A program made the translations under genes and the position numbers. From Chitinophagales bacterium (GTDB taxonomy: Bacteria > Bacteroidota > Bacteroidia > Chitinophagales > UBA2359): 8,458 nucleotides of DNA. Positions 1 through 6,031 of this stretch are shown here, one piece after another. Numbering within the stretch: position 1 is the stretch's first letter; every line of letters begins with the position of its first letter. The stretch lies in assembly GCA_020631035.1 (NCBI GenBank), contig JAHDIA010000239.1, forward strand, positions 1-8,458, given 5' to 3'. Under the pieces are notes generated by a model. That model searched no databases, had not been told where the DNA came from, and saw only the letters and a list, made by a program, of their open reading frames with translations.

Positions 1-1150
1 AAATGGAAAGTTTACCGTTACTAGTCAACCCACTAACATAGAAATAAGGGGACTTTCTCCCAATGGATTTGTCTTCAATGTACCAGTATCCTCTATAAAC
101 ATTACATCCGACTTCGTAGAGTTTTTCAATGTGACAGCTAATATCCCTTTACCCAATTCCATTTATTTTTATAACCCTTTGATGATTTATTGGGAAATTT
201 CTTTAGATAATGGGAATAATTGGACTCATGCAGGAGTGAGTGCTAATAAACTATATGTTACTTTAAACACTCCAAATACCAATGTTGGTTTAACATACCA
301 AGTACCAGTATTTGAATCACTGTTAAGTATAGGATGTAAAGCAAGTATTACAAACACACAAAATACTGATGTTGTCAATAGTGTTTGGAACGAATTTAAG
401 AACTTAGAAGTAGATAGAGCTGATGGTATAAGAATGACTTATTACAATATTTATGATTGTCGAGTCATTTCCACAGTAGGTTTGTTAAGCGATTCTAATG
501 TTAGAAATGGTGTTAGTGATGGGCAATGTGGCTCTTGGGCAAAACTGATGTTAGATGTATTGAAAGTACAAGGTATTCATTCTGAGAATAATTATGTAAG
601 ATTTGAGCCTAGTGGTAATTACAGTACATCAGAAAATTGGTTTTTTGTTAAGAATTGGTCATTTTCAAATAATGGAACACTAAATAATAGTCCAGATAAT
701 ATGGTATATACACATTTTAATTCATTGAGTGTGGCAAATCAAAATGATACGAATCCCAATAATGATTATTTTGTTTGGTCACATCCAGATAATCCAGGTA
801 CTTATAATTTTCAGATAGCCGAAGTAGAGGATGATACTGGAGTTGACGGACAAGGTATTAATACAAATCCACATGCAATTTTTCAGAATCATCAAGTTGC
901 TCATATAGGGAATTCTTATTTTGATGTGTCCTATGGAAAAAAATACTCATCATTAGGTGAGTTTGATAGTTTTGCAATTGATGGATATTCCTATGCTGGT
1001 TATATTTTAAATGCTAACGAGATAAATCATAATGCTGATTATAATTTAGATGGAGACATGATAGATATTGGAGTAAAGGCTTTTAATTTTGCTATTCGTG
1101 AGAATGATGGAAACCAAACGGATATTGTACAAATTTTCTCAACATATTAA
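1..1150 (+). CDS. Secreted transglutaminase-fold (Cys-His-Asp) protein, 5' end outside window
   Basis: The reading frame is open from base 2, with no stop, to TAA at 1148-1150 (382 visible residues), so the true start lies upstream; the GTG at 131 is only an internal codon. The first ~130 visible residues are beta-rich and Ig-like. A transglutaminase-like core follows. The nucleophile sits in DGQCGSWAKLMLDVLKVQGI (Cys codon 527-529). The second half of the site is in HQVAHIGNSYFDVSYG, where His (890-892) and Asp (923-925) are 11 residues apart, as in H-x-W-x-E...W-Y-D-P-T-Y-G family members. About 120 residues separate Cys and His, much longer than in minimal members, so there is an insertion. 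Near the C-terminus, DYNLDGDMID (codons 1037-1066) resembles an EF-hand/dockerin calcium loop. No T9SS sorting domain is visible at the C-terminus. Such folds act as proteases, peptidoglycan or protein cross-linkers, or deamidases; which applies here is unknown. The next gene begins 6 nt downstream, implying an operon. Fold call fairly sure; substrate unknown. Confidence 0.75.
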   Translation, partial: NGKFTVTSQPTNIEIRGLSPNGFVFNVPVSSINITSDFVEFFNVTANIPLPNSIYFYNPLMIYWEISLDNGNNWTHAGVSANKLYVTLNTPNTNVGLTYQVPVFESLLSIGCKASITNTQNTDVVNSVWNEFKNLEVDRADGIRMTYYNIYDCRVISTVGLLSDSNVRNGVSDGQCGSWAKLMLDVLKVQGIHSENNYVRFEPSGNYSTSENWFFVKNWSFSNNGTLNNSPDNMVYTHFNSLSVANQNDTNPNNDYFVWSHPDNPGTYNFQIAEVEDDTGVDGQGINTNPHAIFQNHQVAHIGNSYFDVSYGKKYSSLGEFDSFAIDGYSYAGYILNANEINHNADYNLDGDMIDIGVKAFNFAIRENDGNQTDIVQIFSTY

Positions 1151-1156
1151 TAAATT

Positions 1157-2128
1157 ATGAAAATGAAACAATTTACATGTTTTTTAATACTTCTATGTTT
1201 ATGCAGTATAACATTAGTGGCTCAAGTTACAAAACCTGATGCTATATATATATATATAGAAAATGAGTATGTGTTGACAAAATATTCAAAGGAGGATACA
1301 ACTAACAAAAAGAACTTATTAGCTGTAAATAATAAATATTATGGTGTTCCTTTTGGTGCAAGTATAAAAAGTACTCCTATTTATTTTCAAATAACTAATG
1401 ATACAATTTATTTAATAAACAAATATTTAAGTAAGGATTGTCAACGTCCAGATCAATTGGTAATTGTGGAAGAAAGAGTTGAGAATTTTCTTGAAATATA
1501 TAATTGTACAAAATTTTCAGAGAATGAAAATTTTATTTTTCCAGCTCTTGGTAAAAGATCGTTTTTTTCATTTCTGGAATTATCTCCTATTTTAAAAATA
1601 TATAATGCAATGTCTATGCCATATTGTACTGGTACAACTTATGGAGAATATGACGATTGGGGCGTAAAAGGCGAATGGCCTCAAAAAGATGAGGAAGAAA
1701 CGCTTAAATATAATTTTGTGATAGACAATAACGGAAATCTAATTCTTTTTAGAATTTTTAGAAACAAACTAGCTGTTTATAAATACCACAAATCTAAAAA
1801 AGTAGAACATTGGCGAGATAAATGGGAGCTACTAAGCAATCAAGAAACAGAAGTAGAAAGCGAGTTTAACTTGTTTATCAATAAAAGCAATGAGATTCAT
1901 TTATTGACAACTGACGAAAGTACTGTCTATAAGTATCAGGATAATGGCAAACTCCAAAAAGTCAATCAATTGCCCAAATCCCTAGCCAAAGAGGGAACCC
2001 TTATCATAGACAAAGACGCCGATGCTGTATACCTTGCTCCACCTTCCAATGACTACAAAAAAGGAGCGTGGCGCAATACAGCCATCAATGTTTTAAACAA
2101 TCAAGCCATTCCTCAAAACAAAGAATAA
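1157..2128 (+). CDS. Secreted orphan protein, unknown function
   Basis: I do not recognise this 323-aa protein. The ATG at 1157 gives a clean signal peptide: basic MKMK, a hydrophobic core to about residue 20, and probable cleavage after LVA-22 before Gln-Val. A second in-frame ATG at 1163 would also work. The mature part looks beta-rich (alternating hydrophobic/polar stretches such as YNFVIDNNGNLILFRIF, residues 185-201, and EFNLFINKSNEIHLLTTD, 236-253), which would suit a partial beta-propeller or sandwich, but no family motif is evident. Cysteines after the signal are few (95, 117, 157). There is no lipobox and no obvious T9SS sorting domain. It lies 6 nt after the transglutaminase-like gene, and its stop overlaps the next start by one base, so the three are probably translated together. 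Composition is very uneven: 1381-1440 holds 9 G/C in 60 bases, 1981-2040 holds 30 in 60. A (TA)8 run sits early in the gene. Confidence 0.8.
   Translation: MKMKQFTCFLILLCLCSITLVAQVTKPDAIYIYIENEYVLTKYSKEDTTNKKNLLAVNNKYYGVPFGASIKSTPIYFQITNDTIYLINKYLSKDCQRPDQLVIVEERVENFLEIYNCTKFSENENFIFPALGKRSFFSFLELSPILKIYNAMSMPYCTGTTYGEYDDWGVKGEWPQKDEEETLKYNFVIDNNGNLILFRIFRNKLAVYKYHKSKKVEHWRDKWELLSNQETEVESEFNLFINKSNEIHLLTTDESTVYKYQDNGKLQKVNQLPKSLAKEGTLIIDKDADAVYLAPPSNDYKKGAWRNTAINVLNNQAIPQNKE
1243..1258 (+). repeat. (TA)8 dinucleotide run inside a coding sequence
   Basis: Sixteen bases of uninterrupted TA, eight units, read in frame as part of Ile-Tyr-Ile-Tyr-Ile just after the signal peptide of the orphan secreted protein. 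Gain or loss of one unit would shift the frame by two bases and prevent production of the mature protein. Slippage is a possibility, not something shown by one sequence. Confidence 0.9.
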
Positions 2129-4620
2129 TGAAAAATAAAAAATACATCCTTTTATATTGGCTAGGACTTTTGGTCGCACACCCGCTCCTAGCATTTGATA
2201 CCATCATTACCAATGAATGCAATAGCAATGGCGAAGGCAGCATCCAAATAGAACACTTCTGTTTCGATGTTCCCAATGCTGACAATGGTGCTTTCCCATT
2301 TACTTGGTACGACAATGCTGATAATATATTGAGTAGTGGCATAGCCATGCAAGATACAGACCTAGAATTGCTTAATCAAGCGGCAGGTACTTACACTTTA
2401 GAATTACATGATTTAAGTGGTTGTACAGCTAGTCACGAATTTGAAATCATCAATCAAGCTTGCCCTGAAATTGAGATAGAAAATCCCGCCTGTGGCAATC
2501 TTACAGCAGACAATATTTACCAAGTATGTGTAGGAGCTTCTGTAGAAGTAACAGGTGTGCCTGTAGAGATAGAAGGGGCAAATATAGTAGAGATTGTCTG
2601 GGATTGGGGCGTAGATGCCATTGCCAAAAACATAGACAATATGCCCATAGAACACTATGAAGTTTTTTGGGGAACACCAGGAGACAAAAGCATTACAATG
2701 ACCATCCAATACGACAATGGAAGCAGCTTGAGTAAAACAGTTACAGAAGTAAATGTGGGAACAAGTGCTGTACATTGCAACAGTAATATCTATGTAGAAC
2801 TATGCTCTAATACCAATCCCTGTGATATGGAGGATGATACTGTACTGGGTTTATCCTGTCAAAGTTCTTTAGAAGCAACAGTAGTACAGATGGCATATAC
2901 ACAAATTACAGCGGGAAATGCACCTTATACTTTTGGGGTAGGTACCATGAATGGAACCATAGAAAGTGAGGTGTCTTATCCATTACCATCAAGTTATACT
3001 TCTATATCACGTTCTGTTCCTCCCTTTTCAGGGGATGGCTATGCTTTTGTTAGGGATGCCAATGGATGTTCCACTTTTGTAGGAATCCTAAATGAACCCA
3101 ACTGCCTTAGTTGCTCCGAAGGAATAAGCCTTCCCAATGGACAATATACAGGTTTAGATTATACATTTGAATGTGGGGATTACAATAATAACAATTTAGT
3201 TGATATAACTTTTTTTGTAAGTTGTGGTGTGCCACCCTATAGTGTAACCATTGATCCTGATATGCCATTATTACAAGACGAAGGATTTACCGCAAACCTA
3301 ATACAGTTGGAGTTGCCTTTAGCCATACCTGATATACAACCCAATCAGTATTTTACCATTCAAGTGACCGATGCAGAAGGAAATACCACCAGTGCCAATA
3401 TGCTTTGTGAGCTTATTGTAGGAACAGGTTCCTATCAAGAGCCCTTTCCCGCTTGTGCCAATACCAATGATTTTCAAGCTCCAATATTTAGTGGTACAGA
3501 AAATCAATATGATTTTTGTATAAATGAATCCAATATTTGTATTGATTATTCTGTTTCAGAATCAGAGGATGGCATACACGCAGTATATGCCAAAGGCTAC
3601 AGAGATAAAATAGACTTTTATCCAGCATATACCAACAATGTACAAGGACAATTTTGTTTTAGTAAGGAAGAACTTAATCTTGGAAACAATGCTATAGAAT
3701 TGGTTGCTATAGATAGGGGGAATTGTCATATAAATCATACTACATACACTGTAAACATTCAGGTAAATGAAGCTGATTATATACAAAGTGATACAGAACT
3801 CGAAGTACTCAATGCCCTAGAAGACAACAATGTATATTATAAAATTTGTGATAGTGAACCTATCTATTTACAGGCAACATATACTGCTGATTATTATGCT
3901 TGGTACCATAACAGTTCATTTGTTTTTTTTACTACAAGTAATCAAAGTCCATTTTATGAACCAGGTTACTATACAGTAATGAGTTGCACCGATGGTACAT
4001 CTACGAATTGCGAATCTTGCATTGTACAAAATGTATTTATCGAATCCATTGGCAACAATCCCAATGATTTGCCAGCTCTAGGGGCAACTTTACAAAGTAA
4101 TATCATAGACGATTGTCCTGCCAAAACAGAAGTGACTGTTGTTCCAAATGGAGGAAGTGGGCAATATGGTGTTGATTGGTCCCATTGTAGCAGTTGTGGA
4201 GAAAATATTGTGTTAACAGATGGTGGGACCAAAACCTATACAGTAACTGATTTGTGTACAGGAGAGGTGTACAGTAGGTGTATCAATATGAATGAATGCG
4301 GCAAAATTCAAGTTTGTGGACAGGTATTGTCTTGTTCAACCTCTAGTACGAACTTGACATCTTCTTTAAGAATCAGTCCCACCGTTTATGATGAGGCAAC
4401 TACAATTGAAATAGAATTGGACGAAGCCAAAGAAGTCAATTTGCAATACACCGATATTACAGGTACTTCTACCGAACAAATATTGGATCAGCAATTGTTG
4501 CCTGCGGGAACAACCCTTGTTCCCATTAATACCAGTGGAGACAATACAGGTATTAAGGTATTTACCCTAGAGGAAGAATGCAATAAAAAGAGCCAATTGG
4601 GTATCAAGATAAACGAATAA
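2128..4620 (+). CDS. Large Cys-rich multi-domain surface protein with SprB/PKD-like repeats and divergent T9SS sorting domain
   Basis: This 830-aa protein probably reaches the cell surface through the type IX secretion system. ATG at 2128 is chosen over the in-frame ATG at 2068 because it directly begins a signal peptide (KNKK, hydrophobic 6-20, cleavage near LLA-22) and makes a TAATG overlap with the preceding stop; the 20 residues before it would mask the signal. Domains seen: SprB-like repeat (~24-108, ending GTYTLELHDLSGCT), PKD-like (~112-212), SprB-like (~241-318, with VRDANGC), SprB-like (~328-432, with CGVPPYSV and VTDAEGN), Ig-like (~446-546), Ig-like (~566-640), SprB-like (~660-725). 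The last ~84 residues (LRISPTVYDEATTIEIELDE to GIKINE) follow the beta pattern of T9SS type A sorting domains but lack the usual YPNP. I count 34 cysteines, suggesting disulfides. No enzymatic motif is visible, so adhesin or matrix protein is the likely role. The central part (about 2840-4260) is A+T-richer than the two ends. An intrinsic terminator follows 26 nt after the stop. Confidence 0.85.
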   Translation: MKNKKYILLYWLGLLVAHPLLAFDTIITNECNSNGEGSIQIEHFCFDVPNADNGAFPFTWYDNADNILSSGIAMQDTDLELLNQAAGTYTLELHDLSGCTASHEFEIINQACPEIEIENPACGNLTADNIYQVCVGASVEVTGVPVEIEGANIVEIVWDWGVDAIAKNIDNMPIEHYEVFWGTPGDKSITMTIQYDNGSSLSKTVTEVNVGTSAVHCNSNIYVELCSNTNPCDMEDDTVLGLSCQSSLEATVVQMAYTQITAGNAPYTFGVGTMNGTIESEVSYPLPSSYTSISRSVPPFSGDGYAFVRDANGCSTFVGILNEPNCLSCSEGISLPNGQYTGLDYTFECGDYNNNNLVDITFFVSCGVPPYSVTIDPDMPLLQDEGFTANLIQLELPLAIPDIQPNQYFTIQVTDAEGNTTSANMLCELIVGTGSYQEPFPACANTNDFQAPIFSGTENQYDFCINESNICIDYSVSESEDGIHAVYAKGYRDKIDFYPAYTNNVQGQFCFSKEELNLGNNAIELVAIDRGNCHINHTTYTVNIQVNEADYIQSDTELEVLNALEDNNVYYKICDSEPIYLQATYTADYYAWYHNSSFVFFTTSNQSPFYEPGYYTVMSCTDGTSTNCESCIVQNVFIESIGNNPNDLPALGATLQSNIIDDCPAKTEVTVVPNGGSGQYGVDWSHCSSCGENIVLTDGGTKTYTVTDLCTGEVYSRCINMNECGKIQVCGQVLSCSTSSTNLTSSLRISPTVYDEATTIEIELDEAKEVNLQYTDITGTSTEQILDQQLLPAGTTLVPINTSGDNTGIKVFTLEEECNKKSQLGIKINE

Positions 4621-4645
4621 GTTTAGTTATTTTACCCAAACCTTG

Positions 4646-4692
4646 AAACGTGCTTGTTTTGCCCCCTAGCAAAATAAGCACGTTTTTCTTTT
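4646..4692 (+). terminator. Strong intrinsic terminator of the secreted-protein operon
   Basis: The arms 4646-4662 (AAACGTGCTTGTTTTGC) and 4669-4685 (GCAAAATAAGCACGTTT) pair over 17 positions with a single G-U, leaving the six-base loop CCCCTA. The right arm runs into TTTTTCTTTT (4683-4692). The T tract is only on the + strand side, so it stops transcription coming from the operon whose last stop is at 4620. Confidence 0.85.
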
Positions 4693-4925
4693 AAACGATG
4701 ACATAAAAAGAAGCAAGGCGTGAAGCGGATGGATACACCCACCAATGGAACACCCAGCCCTGCGATGCCTACGCCCGATTGCAGTGGATATGGTGGCATT
4801 CCGTCATACCCTGTAGCGACGCACGGTCGTGCGTTCGTGCTGGCGTGGCGGTGAATCGAAATTTTGCCCCCATGCCACCATAGAAACGTAAAGCGGGGAC
4901 ACCACATGCAAACGAAGCACCAAGG
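4693..4925. repeat. G+C-rich intergenic block with nested inverted repeats; candidate dispersed element
   Basis: No gene is supported in this part of the 444-nt gap. Composition differs sharply from the surroundings: 72 of 120 bases in 4741-4860 are G or C. An 11-bp perfect inverted repeat, TATGGTGGCAT (4789-4799) and ATGCCACCATA (4872-4882), encloses a second palindrome, ACGCACG-GT-CGTGCGT (4819-4834). Near-direct repeats CGTGAAGCGG (4719-4728) and CGTAAAGCGG (4887-4896) flank this core, and TTTTGCCCCC occurs both in the terminator loop side (4657-4666) and at 4862-4871. This fits a REP- or MITE-like non-coding element, possibly including the terminator. A structured RNA is the alternative. 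Copy number cannot be judged from one window, and no transposase or clear target duplication is seen. Confidence 0.45.
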
Positions 4926-4950
4926 TTCCGTTCCAATTCCAAAAAATCAG

Positions 4951-4958
4951 TAATTTTG
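4951..4958 (+). promoter_or_regulatory. Candidate Bacteroidota promoter -7 element for the channel gene
   Basis: TAATTTTG matches the Bacteroidota -7 consensus TAnnTTTG exactly and lies in the gap just after the G+C-rich block, about 107 nt before the channel start, which would leave a roughly 100-nt leader. A good TTTG -33 element is not visible at the expected distance, so the call rests on the -7 element and position alone. Confidence 0.4.
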
Positions 4959-5064
4959 TGCGCATTTTAAAGCGTGTAATGACAATACTATGGTATCAAA
5001 ATGAACAAAATCAATCTAAAAGGGGAAGGGGTACTAAAAGTATGTTTGGATAAAAATTGGAGCA

Positions 5065-5928
5065 ATGAGCCAAGGAAAACAAAATTTGAAAAAAAACGGA
5101 AACGGAAGTAACGGAAAATACACATTAAAAGACATCATTGGAGACATTATTTTTCGCCATGATACGCCCGAAAGTAAGGCGTTTGATGTCGTTTTATTGG
5201 TGATGATTGTATTGAGTATCATTGTGGTGATGCTCGAAAGTGTGGAAGCCTTAGATCGACGATTTCATACTCTCTTTTGGGCGTTGGAATGGATACTGAC
5301 CATTTTGTTTACCATCGAATATGCTTTACGCCTCTACACCGCAGATCGGAGGTGGGCTTATGTGCGTAGCTTTTATGGCATCATTGATTTGGTGTCAATT
5401 ATTCCAACCTATTTGACCCTTTTTGCCCTATCTACACAATACTTGGCAACTGTTCGTATCTTGCGTTTGTTGAGGATATTCCGTATCTTCAAATTGACCC
5501 AGTTTTTGGGCGAATCTAGACAGTTGGTCAGTGCCTTAAAAGCAAGTCGCCCCAAGATTACTGTATTTTTGGTGACTGTTTTGTCTTGCTCGGTAGTCAT
5601 CGGAGCCATTATGTACATGGTCGAAAGCGATGAGGCAGGATTTACAAGTATTCCTCGGAGCATCTATTGGGCAATTGTCACCCTAACAACTGTCGGATAT
5701 GGAGACATTGCGCCACAAACCACCTTGGGGCAGTTTTTTGCCGCCCTTGTAATGATTATGGGCTATGGAGTTATTGCTGTACCAACAGGTATTGTTACTG
5801 CCGAAATTGCCAATACCGCTAGAGCAGAAATAGAAAAACAAGAAATCATCAGTTGCCCATTTTGCGATACCGATGGCTTAGACGAGGGTGACAATTATTG
5901 CCGACATTGTGGAAGCGAATTGGATTAG
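5065..5928 (+). CDS. Six-transmembrane voltage-gated potassium channel with C-terminal zinc ribbon
   Basis: This 287-aa protein is an inner-membrane Kv-type channel subunit, expected to work as a tetramer passing potassium. Segments in order: S1 ~38-58, S2 ~67-90, S3 ~102-121 with Asp108, S4 ~127-145 with Arg131, Arg134, Arg137, Arg140 and Lys143 at every third position (voltage sensor), S5 ~164-186, pore helix and selectivity filter TTVGYGD (208-214), S6 ~222-247 with Pro240. The short cytoplasmic tail carries CPFC (264-267) and CRHC (279-282), a CxxC-x11-CxxC zinc ribbon. The N-terminus is basic, Asn/Gly-rich and probably cytoplasmic. ATG 5065 is the first start after an in-frame TAA at 5035; GGAG lies only 2 nt before it. 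The terminator upstream and a candidate promoter suggest it is transcribed separately from the operon before it. No terminator is evident after it, so read-through into porZ is possible. Gene size fits bacterial 'ion transporter' channels; ion choice is inferred from the filter. Confidence 0.93.
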   Translation: MSQGKQNLKKNGNGSNGKYTLKDIIGDIIFRHDTPESKAFDVVLLVMIVLSIIVVMLESVEALDRRFHTLFWALEWILTILFTIEYALRLYTADRRWAYVRSFYGIIDLVSIIPTYLTLFALSTQYLATVRILRLLRIFRIFKLTQFLGESRQLVSALKASRPKITVFLVTVLSCSVVIGAIMYMVESDEAGFTSIPRSIYWAIVTLTTVGYGDIAPQTTLGQFFAALVMIMGYGVIAVPTGIVTAEIANTARAEIEKQEIISCPFCDTDGLDEGDNYCRHCGSELD

Positions 5929-5976
5929 AGATGCTTATAATGCCTTACAAAAGACAGAGCAGATCGAAAATGAAAA

Positions 5977-5984
5977 TATGTTTG
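5977..5984 (+). promoter_or_regulatory. Candidate -7 promoter element for porZ
   Basis: TATGTTTG fits TAnnTTTG and ends 47 nt before the porZ ATG, giving a plausible short leader. No TTG/TTTG is found at the usual -33 spacing. A weak 6-bp hairpin (CAAAAC-CATC-GTTTTG, 5985-6000) follows directly. Support is the consensus match and its location only. Confidence 0.33.
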
Positions 5985-6031
5985 CAAAACCATCGTTTTG
6001 TTAATATGTTATATGTACAAGAATAAAACCA

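Noticed and set aside
131..133. GTG as start of the first gene
   Set aside because: The frame is open to the left edge, with similar beta-rich sequence before it, and starting here would leave a secreted-looking protein without a signal peptide.
2068..2127. ATG 2068 as start of the large surface protein
   Set aside because: The extra 20 residues lie inside the 3' end of the preceding gene and would hide the signal peptide that begins at 2128.
3923..3930. T8 run in the large surface gene as a frameshift or phase-variation site
   Set aside because: One run of eight in an A+T-rich gene is unremarkable and the frame reads through intact.
4632..4907. 91-codon open frame on the - strand across the G+C-rich gap
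   Set aside because: It runs antisense through the terminator hairpin and the inverted repeats, has no recognisable domain, and its length is explained by high G+C lowering stop frequency. It is better read as part of a non-coding element.
5001..5111. 36-codon + strand ORF (start ATG 5001) overlapping the channel start
   Set aside because: Its Lys/Arg-rich end is just the channel's A-rich 5' codons in another frame; no family, no clear initiation signal.
5985..6000. Hairpin CAAAAC-CATC-GTTTTG as terminator of the channel gene
   Set aside because: Only six weak base pairs, no following T tract, and it directly follows the candidate -7 promoter element.
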